Below, piece after piece: positions 1-13,200 of a DNA stretch of 21,997 bases; positions within the stretch are counted from its first letter, which is position 1; every line of letters begins with the position of its first letter. The DNA lies in assembly GCA_002317575.1 (NCBI GenBank), contig DCIH01000119.1:18138-40134 (forward strand). The letters run 5' to 3'. The notes below the pieces were generated by a model. That model ran no database searches. It was not told where the DNA came from and saw nothing but the letters and a program-made list of their open reading frames with translations. Made by a program: the position numbers and the translations under genes. The stretch comes from Verrucomicrobia bacterium UBA1731 (GTDB taxonomy: Bacteria > Verrucomicrobiota > Kiritimatiellia > RFP12 > UBA1067).

Positions 1-19
1 GGCCGCGCCGCGGACGCCG

Positions 20-1280
20 CTACCGCAGCAGGTAGAAGAACCCGAACGGCACGTCGCATTCGTACGGACCGACCTCGGGCTTGGCGCCGTTCACGCGCGG
101 ACGGCGGTTGAAGTCCAGCGCGCCTTCGGTCATCCAGTCGAGCTTCGCGCCCTTGTCCACGACCGCCGCCTTGCGCGGCACGCGCTTGCCCCAATCCGTG
201 CGCCACTTCAGCAGATCCTCGTCCGCGCCCCACTGTCCGGCGTACGTCGCCTGACCGAGAAGACCGGCCCACAACTCCGGCAGCTCTTCGTTCTGCCAGC
301 CCGTGTTGTAGGTGCTCGACACGATCGGATTGACGCCGTAACTCACCGGCAGGAAGCAGTTGGAATACAGCGCGGAATCGCCCTGCACATTGATCTGGCG
401 CGCGTCCGTCGACTTGTCGCACCGGTTGGTCAGGAACACGCAGTTCCGGACGCGCGCGGGATCGATGGCGTAGATGCCGCCGGCGTACACCGTGCCATTG
501 TAGGAGAACGCGCGGTTGTTTTCGAAGAGGCAGTTGTCCACATAACCGGCCTTCACATACGCGCCGCCGTAGGCGTTCACCGCATTGCCGCGGAAGATGC
601 AGTTGCGCACGCGGCCCGCGCCGGTCATGTACAACCCGCCGCCCGCGAGCACCCAGCTGTTGTTCTGGTTGGCCGTCTGCTTGTTGTCCACGATCACGCA
701 GCGGTCCACGAGGCCCGTGCCGGACACATACAGGCCCAAGCCCACGGGCGCGTTACCGTTGGACACCCAGTTGTTCGTGACCACGCTGTCCACGAGGATG
801 CCGTTGTGGACGCGGCCGCCCATGCCGCCCCAGCCGCTGGTGCGGCGTGTGTAGTTTCCGACGGTGCTGTCGTAGACGTCGCTCGACATGGAGTTCTGCG
901 TGATCCAGCAGTTCGTGATCGTGCCGTCGTACAGGTAGAACCCGAAACCATCCTCAACCTGTCTGTAGCGACCGAAGCCCGTGCCGCGGATGATGCGCAC
1001 GTTCGCCACCACCGCGTCGCGGTGATAGACGCCCAACGGACGACAGCAGTCCATGCCGTCCAGCACGGCGCAGATGTCGGACGACGGATTCACGGAGCCC
1101 ACGATCTTGATCGGACGGGTGATGGACAATTCCGAACTGCGGTAATACGAACCGACCCCCAGGTGGACCGTGCCGTAATCCGCCACCAGCGCCAACGCGT
1201 CCTCGAGCTTGGTGGCCGCCGTCTCCCAGCTCGCGTAGGGCTGCTCGGGCGACAGATTGTCCGGCGACACGTACACGTCC
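20..1280 (-). other. Parallel beta-helix domain 3 and C-terminus of the giant protein
   Basis: About residues 6302-6720. It starts 'VYVSPDNLSPEQPYASW', with 'DALALVADYGTVHLGVGSYY' and 'ITRPIKIVGS', then coils ITNCWITQNS, LVDSVVTNNW, LVDRCVIVDNKQ, VRNCIFRGNAV, VDNCLFENNRA and VRNCVFLTNRC. It closes with 'LDFNRRPRVNGAKPEVGPYE' and the tail CDVPFGFFYLLR. A PKD-like linker at about 1290-1590 separates it from helix 2. No recognised cell-wall, lipid or outer-membrane anchor follows. Confidence 0.7.
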
Positions 1281-4200
1281 GTCGTCAGAACCGTGAACCA
1301 GTTCGGACGCCGCACGATGACGCGGTGGTCGTAGCCGCGCTCGTCCACGTAGTACACGCACACCGACACGGAGTGCCAGCCCGGCCGCAGCGTGACGATC
1401 TTGTTCGTGCCCTCCCAGTGGTCTTCGAACCAGCTCGGGTCCTCCAGCATCTCGTCGTCGCCGTCCACGACCCAGCAGCACTTGAGCGGCTCGATGGGCA
1501 ACGCAGCCGTTCCGCTCGCCGTCAGGAGCACGCGCGTCTCGCCGACGTCCGTGTCGAGCTTCCGGTACGACAAGCCGAAGGTCGGGCTCGAGAGGTCGTT
1601 CTCGCAGCAGCCGGCGTCCATGCGCGAACCCGCCAGGCGCGGGTTTCCGTTGAGATCCCGCTCGCCCGGATCCGGCTCGCGCACGGCGGTGTCGACGCAC
1701 GGCGAACTCGAGTCGATCGAATAGACGCCGATCGCCGGCCCCGCGAAGACGGGATCGCGCGCGAGCGTCTCCTGCGTCACGTTCTCGCAATAACCGCCGA
1801 ACTTCGGAGACCACAGGTTGTACACCTGCGCGCCCGTCGCCATGCGCCAGTCCGGCGCGCCCGCGGTAATGTCCTCGTAGGCGGCGTTGTCGCGCACGAT
1901 CGTGTCCATCACCGTGACGTTCGCGTTGTTCACGTGGAGACCGCCCGCATACCGCGCCGTATTCCCCACGATCGTGCAGCTGTACACCTTCGAATAGGAG
2001 GTCGCGTACACGCCGCCGCCGTAGTTGTTGCACGTGTTGCCCACGATCAGCGAGTTCCTGAGCGTGCCGGCGTCCATGTACACGCCGCCGCCGCTCTGGG
2101 CGTAGCCGCTCCACGTCTGCTGCGTCCAGTTGTTGCTCACGACGCAGCGGTCCACCATGCCGCCGTTCATGTAGATGCCGCCGCCCACGTAGCCGTTGCT
2201 GTTGCTGGCCTTGATCTGGTTGCCGCAGACGGTGGAATCGACGAGCAATCCGCCCGTGATGTTGACGCCCGCGCCGTGTTCGCTCACCGAGTTGCGGTTC
2301 GGGTTTTCGGAGGTGTACCAGTTGCGGATCACGCAGTTCGAGACGACGCCGCCCGAAATGTGCATGCCGCCGAACATCTCGGTGAAGGACCGCTTCTCGA
2401 GATCGTTGTAGCCGCAGAACGTGATGCCGTCGACCCAGGCGCCGGCGTGTCCCACCCAGATGAACTTGTCCGGCGCTTCCTGGTCGGTGCCCCACGTGTG
2501 GTAGCGGTTGACGTAGCCGTGGATGATCGTGTTCTCGGGGCCCTTCTCGGACATGAGGCGAATCGGCCGGTTGACGACCAGGCGCGGCTTGTTGATGCGC
2601 GGATAGGCGCCTTCCGCCAGCGTCACCGTGCCACCGTCGGCCACGGCGTCGATCGCGTCCTGGACCTCCGCCGCCGCCGTGGCCCACGTGTCGTACGGAT
2701 AGACGTTCTTGCCCTTGGTGGACACGTACGTCGCCGTGGGCGCGACCGTGAGCACGTCCTGACGCTCCACGAACGTCGTGGCGCCGCCGACGACCGTCTG
2801 GATTTGGAGCCGAATCGTGTACTTGCCCGTCGCCCAGCCCGCGAATTCGAGATGCGTCAGGCCCACCCCGTTCGTCGTCTGCCAGTCCGTCGAACCGCCG
2901 CCCGTCCAGTACCACGTGTAGTCGCACGCGCCGGCGCCGATCACGGAACCGTCGAGCGTCACCACGGCGTTCGTGCCCGCGCCCGTCACGACCGCCGTGA
3001 AGTCGCACGCGAGCGCGTCCTGCCGGATTTCGTGCGCGCCCACGTCCGCGGTCGCGCCCGACACGCGCGGATTGCCCGTGAGGTCGAACGCGTCGCCGCC
3101 GCGCATCCGGTCCGTCGCGACGCCCAGATCCGTCAGCACGCCGTACGGCGAACGGTACAGCGGATCGCCCGGGATGAACTGCGGATCCTTGACCACGTTG
3201 CCCGTGCCCGGCAGCGCCATGGAGGAAACGCAGTGTTCGATCTCCCAGCCGCCGTTCGCGTCCATGCCCACGTCCACGGGCGTGCCCAGGCTCGTGTTGT
3301 TCCAGATCACGCAGTTGCGCGCCGTGCCGTACTGGATGGAGAAACCGTTGCAGTCGGCCTTGCGGTCGCAGTAGTTGTCGGCGATGATGCAGTTCTCTAT
3401 GAGGTTGGCGCGCCCGCACATGCGCACGCCCGAGCCGTAGGACGTGTGGCAGTTCTTCGCGATAAGGCAGTCGCGGAGCGTCGAGCCCGTGCCTTCCATG
3501 TACACGCCGCCGCCCGCGCCGCCGCCGTAACCGCGCGGATTGCCCCAGTTGTTGGTGATCACGCAGTGGTCCACCTGGCCGCCGTTCATGTACACGCCGC
3601 CGCCCACGTAGCCGTTGCTGCCCGTGCCGTTGCACACGTTGCGCTCGATGACCGAATTGCGGATGCGGCCGCCCGTGTAGATGATCGCGCCGCCGCCGTG
3701 GCAGCCCCAGCTGTTGTTGTCCACGGTGTAGCACTGGTAGATGTGGCAGCCGTCCACGAGACCGCCGTTTTCGCAGGTGACGCCGCGGCCCCACTGGTTG
3801 TTCTTCGTGGTGACGCCGAGTTTGCGGATCTGCGCGTCGGCGTGCGCGAGCGCGATCACCGAGCGCGTGCGGCGCCGGCGGTAGTCGTCGGCGGCGCCGT
3901 TGCCGCCGTCGTGCGCGCGGTAGAGAATGGCGCTGCAGTCGGCATTTTGACCTTCGAGCACGATCGGCTTGTCCAGCACGAACTCCTGGTTGTTGCCCGT
4001 GGTGGTCGGATACTGGCCCGGCGCAATCGTGACGTGGATCGGCACCGTCGCCGAGGTCGACTTGCCGATCGCCGTGCGCACCGTCTTGAGCGGGGTCGCC
4101 GACGACGTGCCCGCCGCGGAGTCGCTGCCGTTCGTGGCCACGTAATAGCGCGTCGCCGCGCACGCCTGCACCGACACGGCGTTCGTCACGGAGAACCGCA

Positions 4201-7200
4201 GCGGATTGTCGCGGTGGTTGCCGAAGGTGACGTTGTTCGACACCGCGCCGCCGTATGTGTCGACCCACTTGTACCACGCCTTGGTGGCCGAATTCGCGGC
4301 CGTGACGGTCGCCCACTTGCCGCGCTCGACCCACTGCTCCAGCGGGGACACCGTCACCCCGGCGTTGTCGGTCGTGGCCAGCACGCGGTACTCGACGCGC
4401 CACTGCCATTCGACTTCGAACCACGTGCCGTCGTGCTTGAACGAGCACGTCGCGACATTGGACGCGTCGTTCGTGGCGATCGGCGTGCGCGCGAGCGTCA
4501 CGGGATCGACACGCTTCAAAATCCAGCCCGCCACCGTGGCGCGCTTGTCCGCGGAAATCGCCTGCACGCCCTCCGGCGCCGTGCACGTCACCACGTCCAC
4601 GTCGTTGGATGCGTAGCCCTCGTGGTCGCCCAGCGCGGGATCGAGCGACGCGAAGTCGAGCGCCTCGGGCGTGCCCGTCACGGTCACGCGCCCGCGAATC
4701 GGCGAACCGCAGATCCGCACGCCCAGGTTCGTGGGATTGCCGTAGCCGGCCGCGGTCCATTCGGCCGCCGTGAGCCACGGGTCCTTGTTGGCGTCCTGAC
4801 GGTAGACCACCGCGTCCGTCTCGGGATGCGGCAACGTGACGTTGACCTTCTTGAGGTTGACCTTGCGCTGCCACTGCACGAGATGGTAGTCGCTGGTGAC
4901 CGCCGCGCGCAGCGCCGGACTCTCGGGCAGGATCTTCACCGACAGCGGTTGCGCCAGCGTGACGGAATCGGCCGAACCGAACTGCTGATCGTCGCCCGAA
5001 CCGCACGTCTGCAGGATCGGCACGCGCACGAAGGGTTCCTCCGGCAGCAGGAACTCGATGCCGCCCGCGAGCGTCGTGGGCTGGTAACCGCTTTCCGCGT
5101 TGTTGCGGAGGTGGTACTGGATGCGCACGTTCGAATTCGTGCCGCAGATGCGCAGGGTGCCGCCGCCCGTCTTCGAATTGAGGAAGAGGTTGTTGTTGCA
5201 CTCGAAGTTGCCGTTGGACACCACGATCAGGCAGTCGCCGCCGATGTAGAGATGCGCGTCGAACTGCATCGTGCCGCCGTTGAGGACGTCGAACCGGCCC
5301 TTCCACTTGCCGTCCTTCGTCTGGTTGTGCATGCGCGTGCGGCGGTTGTCGTTGTCGCCGCCGTTTGGCTTGTACAACTTGCCGCCGTTGGTGATCGTCC
5401 AATGGAAGCCCGACGGCCAGTACCACCAGTTCATGTCGTTGTCGTTGTGGCCGACCTGGAACGCCACGTTGTCAAGCGTAATCTTGTTGTTCCAGTCCGT
5501 GCCGTCGCGGTAGGCCGTGCCGTTGTCGGTGTACCAGTAGTTGCAGGAAAGCGTGTAGTTCGTCTCGCCCCAGAAGGTAAGGTCGAGATCCTTGTTCTTG
5601 GCGAAATAAATGCGATTCGCGCTCGCGGCTTCGGTGACATGGATGCGCGCCTTCGTGCCCGTGTTGAAATACACCCAGCAGTTGCCCGACTTCGGGTAGC
5701 GGCGGCTGAGCCAGAGCGGAATGTCGTACGTGCCCTGATACCAGTTGTCCGGATTGGACCAGTCGCCTTCCTTCACGGAACCCTTCCAGGTGTACTCCGT
5801 GTAGTCGTTGTAGGTCGAGGACTTCACGGCCGAGCGCACCGTCCAGTTGGTGAGGCCGTCCGCCGTTTCGCAGTAGGCGCGCCACTGGATGTAGAACGTG
5901 CCGCGCGAGCCCGTCTGGTAGGCGTTGAAGTGTTCCACGAGGTCCGTCGGGTGCATTTCCCACACGTTCGGCTCCTGCGTGTACTGGTTGAAGGACTTGA
6001 GCTGCACGAAGGTTTCGGGGTCGCTCGTGAAGTTGCCCCACGCCGTCAGGGTCGGACGCCTGCCCACGCCCAGCTTGCTCATCGCGAACCAGAACCGGCG
6101 CACCTGCCATTCGTTGCTGATGTTCTCGATGTCGCGGATGTAGCGGAACGCGGGCGCGCCGTCGGTCGTCACCTGCATCACGGGCGTGCGCGTCACGTAC
6201 TGGTCCTCGTCCGAACCGCCGGAACGGAACTCGAGCGCCACGTAGTAGGTGGTGTCCGGCATGACGAAACGGTCGCTCTTCATGTCGTTCGTGTAGAGGT
6301 GGAGCTTGAACGGCCCCTTCTCCTCGAGGTACGAACCGGGCAGGTTTTCCCATACGACGTCCAGATGCTCGGGATCCGTGCCCATCAGCGCCTTCACGCG
6401 GCAGAACGACGCACCGATCGAATCGAGCGTGCCGGTGACATCGATGAAGTCGCCGCCCGTGCCGTCGATCTGCAGATCGGACACGGCGGCCGGTCCCTGC
6501 GGACGGTAGAAGATCGACGCGCTCCACGCGGGGCAGTCGTTGTCGTTCTTCAGCAGGAAACGGATGCAGCGCTTCGTCGGAGAGCCCCAGCCCTTCGCAA
6601 CGAGGTTCGTGTACGTGTACGTCTTGGTGGACGCGAGGAGCGTCGCCGCCGTCTCCACGTGTTCCCACGCCGTCAGATCGCCGCCCGCCGAGTCGGATCC
6701 CATGCAGGCGTAGAGCGTGCCGGTGAAATGGCGCGGATACACGAACTCGAGCTTCATGCCGTCCACGAGACCGTTCGTGTCGTAGCAGTAGCCGAGCAGC
6801 TTGATGCCGGGATCGCCGCGGCCGAACACGCGCAGGAGCGACCCGTCGCCCGGATCGATGAACTTGTTCCAGCTGTACGTCTTGTCGTCGAGCGTGGTGT
6901 AGTTGTTCGCGTTCCAGCCGATGCCGTAGTTGGCGCAGCCGCCGTTGTTGTTGTACGGACCCACGGTGCCGTCGTCCTGGTTGTTGCTGCCGCGCACGTC
7001 GATGTAGTACCAACCGGCCTTGGGCGGCGTCCACGTCCAGGTCGAAGACGCGTCGGAGTTGCGCCAGAAGGCCTTCGTGCCGTTCACCCACAAACCGTAG
7101 TAACGCCACAGCCGGCCCGAAAACGCATACGTCTTCTGGTCGAACCACATGTACCCCTGGTAGTCGTACGTCCACCACCAGTGCCAGTTGTACGACTTCG

Positions 7201-10200
7201 TGCCGTCGATGTTCTTCCAGGTCGTGGACGTGCCCTTCGTGTGGACGGCCATCGCGCCGGCCGTGATGTCCGCCGACGGATGTTCGTCGAACGTGTTCTT
7301 GTACCACGGATACGTGTCGCTGTTTTCGGAATAGAGGCCGATCTGGCGGATGCCGGGCGTCGAATAGTCGGCCGATTCGTCCAGGGGCGGCGTCTTGAAG
7401 TCGCAGGTCCGGTCGTCTTCGGCCGTCTCGCCCGTCGCGTCGGCGACCACGATCACGCGCGCGAAGTACTTCTGGTCCGGGATGAGGCCGTCGAACAGGA
7501 CGTTGGTGACGCCCACGCCCGAAACGGCGCCGAGGTCGTTCGTGTAGACGAGCGCGTCGGGCGCGAAGCCGAACACGGCGCAGAGGTGCGCCGGCTGCGC
7601 CGTGCCGCCCGCGTCCGTGGTGTCGTAGCCCACCTGGAACCGCGCGAGCGTGGGCTTGAGTTCGTCGAATTCGCCCGTCCAGTGGACGTCCATGCCGCCC
7701 GTCTTGTCCCAGAGCCACACGATGCGCGCGTTCATGGCGGGCTGCTCGTACGTGAACGACGCCGTGTCGCCCGACTGCCACACGCCCCACGCCGCCGTGT
7801 CCAGGACGTTCGTGTAGACGACGTAACCCGCCGCCACGTGGTCGTCGTCGCCCGTCGCCGAGGCCTCGATCGCCATGCCCGTGGGCACGCACGAATCGTA
7901 ATTGTAGCGCGGATAGACGCTGCCGTACGCGCGCGCCGCGCCGCGCACCTGGAGTTCGTAGCCCGTCGTCGCAGGATCGCTGCAGCGGTAGCGGTTGCCC
8001 GTGCCGTCGTCGATCGGGTAGAAATAGGAATAGAGGTTCGGACCGTAGTAGATGACGCCGTTCTCGCGGATGCCGAAGTTGCTGTAGTAGTTCTTGCCGT
8101 CCGCCTCGCCCCAGGCGTTCCAGCGGTTGCGGCCGCCCCAGTCGCCGTCGTTGCTGAGGTACAGCTCGAACGCGTGCCAGCCGGCCTTGTCGAACGTCTT
8201 CGTGACGGCGCCGTGGCTCGCCACGTTGTCCGCGCTGCCCTTCATGAGCTCCGTGCCGTCGATCACCAGCCGCTGGCCCGCGTTGTTCCAGCAGTAGAAG
8301 ACGACGTCGCCCTTGGGATACCAGGCGTAGCCCCAGTACTTCCACGTGCGCTGCTGCCACCAGATCTTGCCGTTCCATTCGTATTCGCAGGACGCGTGCG
8401 GATGCAGGTACACGTTGGTGTTCACGGGCACGATCGTGTAGTTGTTCCACGAGTTGTCGCAGTAGCCGCCGAAGAGACCGGGGATGAACGGCTGCGCCTT
8501 GCGCGTTTCGAAGGACGACGTGCCCTCGCTCAGCGTCTTCGCGCCGTCCTCGGTTTCCACGAGAACGCGGGTCTCGTAGTGTTCGCTCGGCAACAGTCCC
8601 GCGAGCGACACGGGGTAGCGCCCGCCCACCGCCGTCACGCCCTCGGCGACGAGGTTCGTGTGCGCGAACGGATTCTCGGCGCTGCCCCACACGAGCCACA
8701 CCGTGCCCGTCACGTTCGCGTCGTGGCCGATGCCCGTCACCTCCACCGTGAGCTCCGCCGTGTCGAAGCCGTTGGCCTGCGCCACGACCCGGCCGCCCAC
8801 CACGTCGCGCCGTTCCCAGATCCATTCGATTTCCGCGTAGGTGCCGTTGTACGTGTACAGGCAGTTCGTGAAGCTCTCGCCCGGCAAGGGCGAATCGTCC
8901 GACGCGCGCACGAGCTGCGGGTTCCACGCGTCGGCCGCGGAATCCCACAGACGCCAGCCCGCCACATAGTTCGTGGCCGAGCCGCCCTCCTCCGCGGCGT
9001 AGAACGGCGCCGACATCGAAAGCGCCACGGGCGCGTCGTTGGTGAAGTGCTCGTGGATGCCGTACGCCGGCGACGGGTCGCCGTATTCGCCGTCCGCGTA
9101 CGTGCGCACGCGCAGCGCCTTCGACGGTTCCCACTGCGGATAACGGACGATGACGGTGCCCGAACCGCCGCGGCTGCCCGTCTTGCGGTTGTTCGCGTAA
9201 TCGAAGTTGCCGCGGCCGCCCCAGTAGCCCGCGCCGCCGCCGCCGCCGCCCAGACCGTTGACGCCGACCGTGCCGTTCACGCTGCCGCGTTCGGGATCGC
9301 AGTCGCCGCCGTCGCCGCCGGACTCGGCGCCGCCCTTGCCGGGGACGTGCAGCTGGTGCGTCGGGTTCCAGCCCACGCCGCCGCCGCCGCCCGAACCGTA
9401 GCAGTGCCACGTGAAGGAAATGTCGCTCCAATAGCCGTCGCCGCCCTTGCCGCCGTTGGCCGGGTACGGGCTGTCCGTCCAGAGATTGCCCGCGCCGCCC
9501 GCCTCGCACGCGCCGCCGCCGCCGCCGCCCGCGCCGTAACGGCCGATGCCGCCCTTGTTGCCCTGGCCCTCCGTCCAGGCGTCCGTCTCCGTCGTGCCGC
9601 GCGTGCGGCCATGCGTGGAACCGCCGGCCGAACCGCAGCCGCCGTACGTCGGATCCTTCGTGCCCCAGTTGAACTGCGTCTTGTAGCGCGCGTTGTCGTC
9701 GTAGCCGCCGCCGCCGCCGCCGCCGAGGGCCGTGGTCTTCGTGCCGTCCGGCGCCACGAGCCACGAATCGCCGCCGCACCAGCCGGAACCTGCGTTGTCG
9801 CCCCAGCCCGAACCGCCGCCGCCGATGGTGTACTGCACCACGTCGCCGGCGTCCATGTAGACGTCGTGCAGGTGGATGACGCCGCCGCCGCCGCCGCCGC
9901 CGCCCATCGTGGAACCGCCGCCGCCGCCGCCGCCCACGAGCAGGAACTCCGCCACCAGCGGCCACTTGGAGGTGAGCGAATGCGTGCCTTCCACGAGCAC
10001 GTGCGCCCAGCTGCCGTCCTTGTAGTAGTGGTCGCCCTGGTGCATGAACGGATCGATGAACGCGTCGAGCTTCTCTTCGCTCCAGTTCCATTCGAGGTAC
10101 ACGGGCGTGCCGTCGAAGACGAACGAACAGTGCGTCAGCGTGTCGTCTTCGTCGGTGCTCGTGTCGCTCGTCTTGATCACCTCGTCCGTGACGCGGTTCT

Positions 10201-13200
10201 TGAGCTTCCACCCGAGAAGCGTCGCCTTGTAGGAATCGCCCGCCGCCCAGTAGCGGTCCGGCGCGGAGAAGCCGTACGTGACGCCGTTCGTCGCGATGCG
10301 CACCGCCATGCCGTAGCCGTTCGTGTCCACCTGCGCCGTCGGATACGGCGAACCGTCCGGCGTGTCCGGCGTCACGTGCTGGATGCGGTGCGGCGTCGCG
10401 CCCACCATCACGTCGCCGTGGCGGTAGCGGACGATCACCACGCCCTTGCCGCCCCTGCTGCCGCTGTAGTTGTAATCGCGGTAGGAACCGCCGCCGCCGC
10501 CACCGCCCAAACCGTCCTTGCCCGGCTGGCCGTAGTTGCTGCCGTAACTGCCCGCCATGTAGCCTCCGCGGCCGCCGCCGCCCTGGCCGCCCTGGCCCGG
10601 CATGTGCGTGGCGTCGTCGCGACCGCGCCGACCCGCGCCGCCGCCGCCGCCGCCGCCGTAGCACACCATTTCGCCCGTGATGTCGCACCAGCGGCCGTCG
10701 CCGCCGTCGCCGCCTGCGGCGGGATTGGCGTTGTCCGCGCCGGTGGCCGCCGTGCCGGGCGCGCCCGCGCCGCCGCCGCCGCCGTGGCATCCGCCCGACG
10801 CGTTTCCGCCCGCGAAGCCCTGGTCGGGATCGCCGGCCGCCTTGGCGGCCGTGTTGCCGACCGAACCGCCGCCGCCGGACGCGTAGCCGTTGGCCGGCGT
10901 CACGGCCCAGCTGTTCCAGCCGCGACCGCCGCCGCCGCCCTTGGCCATCATGCTGAAGCCCGCGCCCGCGAAGAACGACGGCGATCCGTAGTTGCCGCCG
11001 GCGCCGCCGTCGCCCGTGGACGCGCCGCCCGCGCCCACCTGGAACATGTACTTGCCGCCGATGGTGATCGGCATGTTGGTGGCGTAGATCACGCCGCCGC
11101 CGCCGCCGCCGCCGCCGCCGCTGCCGCCCGCGCCGCCGCCGCCCACCAGAAGCACGTCCACGTCCGTGGCCGCGTTCAGGTTCGCTTCGGTGAAACCGGA
11201 GGTGAACGAATGGACCACGTACGGACCGGCGTAGTCGATCTCGCCGCCGTTCATCAGGTAGCGCATATCCACGGCTTCCCACTGCCACTCCACCTTCACG
11301 GGCGTGCCGGCGAAGGTGAACGTGCAGTTCGTGCCGACGCCCGTGGCGATCACGGATTCGTCTTCCCAGTTGAGCAGCTTCCAGCCCGTGCAGCGCACGT
11401 CCACGGAAACGCCGTCCGTCCAGCGCTCCGCCGCGTAGAACGTGTATTCGACGCCATTCGTCGCCGCCAGGATGCCCACGCCGTACCCCTGGTCGTCCAC
11501 GTGCGCCGAACCGTAGTCGTTCGACGGCCAGCACATGCCCCACGGCGCAGGCGCGGCGCACAATTCCACGTCCACGTGCGTGTAGCGCACGATCACCGTG
11601 CCCGAGCCGCCGTTGCCGCCGCGGTACCAGGTCGGCGTGTAGGCGCCGCCGCCGCCGCCGCCGCCCAAACCGTCCACGCCGTTGCAGCCGTAGTAATCGC
11701 ACCAAGAGGACAAAATCTGGCTGTTGTGGAGCACGGCCCCGCGGCCCCCGGACTCTTCGCCGCCCGAACCGGGCTTGTGCTGGCTGTCGTGGCCGGTGCT
11801 CCAGCCGACGCCGCCGCCGCCGCCCGAACCGTAGCAGTGCATCTCGCCGGAAATGTCGAACATGAGGCCGTCGCCACCCTTGCCGGCCGTCGCCGCCGTG
11901 GTGTTGTTGGGCATGCTGTCGGAATTGCCGCCCTTCTCGCCCGCGCCGCCGCCGCCGCCGCCGCCGCCGCCCGAACTGTTGCCGCCGGCGAATCCCTGCG
12001 CCGCGCTGCCCGTGCCGTAACCGCCCTGGCCGTTCGAACCGCCGCCGCCGGACGCATAGCCGTCCGCCGTCGCCGACTGCCAGTTGTCCCAGCCGCGGCC
12101 GCCGCCGCCGCCCTTGGCCTTCAGCTCGACGCCGCCCACGGTGAACTTGGTGGCATTGCCGAAACCGCCGCCCGAAGTGCCGTTGCCGCCGTTCACGCCG
12201 CCCGCGCCGACGCTGAACGCGTAGTTGCGGCCCGCCTGCAGAAAGAGGTTCGTGTAGATGACGCCGCCGCCGCCGCCGCCGCCGCCCATGCCGCCGCCGC
12301 CCGCGCCGCCGCCGCCCACCAGGAGCACCTGCGCCCACGTCGAGCGGCGCATGTTCACGGCGTGGGAACCGCTGACGTAGGTGTGGATGATGTCGTCCCC
12401 GATGTATTTGACGGCGCCGCGGTCCGAATCGAAGTACGGCTCCATGTAGTGGTCGTCCCACTGCCATTCGAGATAGAGCACGCGCTCGCGGTCGCACGTG
12501 AACGTGGCGTTCGTCCGGTCCGCGTCGGCAAGCGTCTTCTCCTGCAGGACGTCGTCCGTCTCGAAGTCGCGCAGCTTCCAGCCCAGCGCCGTGATGCGGT
12601 GGACGCGCCCGGGCGTCTCCCAGTAGTCCGGCACATCGAAGCGGTATTCCTTGGTCGCGTCGACCGCGTCCGCCTTGCCGTAGAAATGCGCGTCATCGTC
12701 CAGCGGAACATATTCCGTCAAGCCGTCCACCGGCGTGCACGTGAGGAGCTTCGTCGGCGCGGCGCCCACCGTCAGCGCGGGCACGCGGTAGCGGATGATC
12801 ACCGTGCCCGAAGCGCCGTTGCCGGCCGCGCGGTAGCCGTCCCACGTGCCGCCGCCGCCGCCCGAACCGGTGCCCGGCACGGCCGACGTGCCCGGGTAGT
12901 TGTTGCCGCGGCCGCCGCGGCCGCCGCCGCCCTTGCCGCCTTCGCCCGTGACGTTGTTGTTGCCCGCGCCGCCGCCGCCGCCCGCGGCGTACCAGCGCTC
13001 CTCGCCCGTGATGGAGCACGGCAGGCCAACGCCGCCGTCGCCGGCCTTGCTGCTCGTGGCGGCCACGCCCGCGCCGCCCGCGCCGCCGCCGCCGCCCGAG
13101 AGCCAGCCCGAATAGGAACCGCCCTTGTTGCCCCGGTAGGGCGTGCCGCCCGATTTGTTGTTGCACCAGCCGGCGCCGCTCGCGAAACCGTAGGACGGCA

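Noticed and set aside
20..4155. Pectate lyase or other polysaccharide lyase activity
   Set aside because: The fold type matches, but no catalytic Asp/Arg/Lys cluster or calcium site could be picked out. The coils look like structural DUF1565-type repeats.
954..5426. Long minus-strand open frames in the other two frames (for example 954-5426, 5472-12497 and 13365-15704)
   Set aside because: They overlap the giant gene in alternative frames, are Arg-rich and lack recognisable domains; they are a GC-bias artefact.
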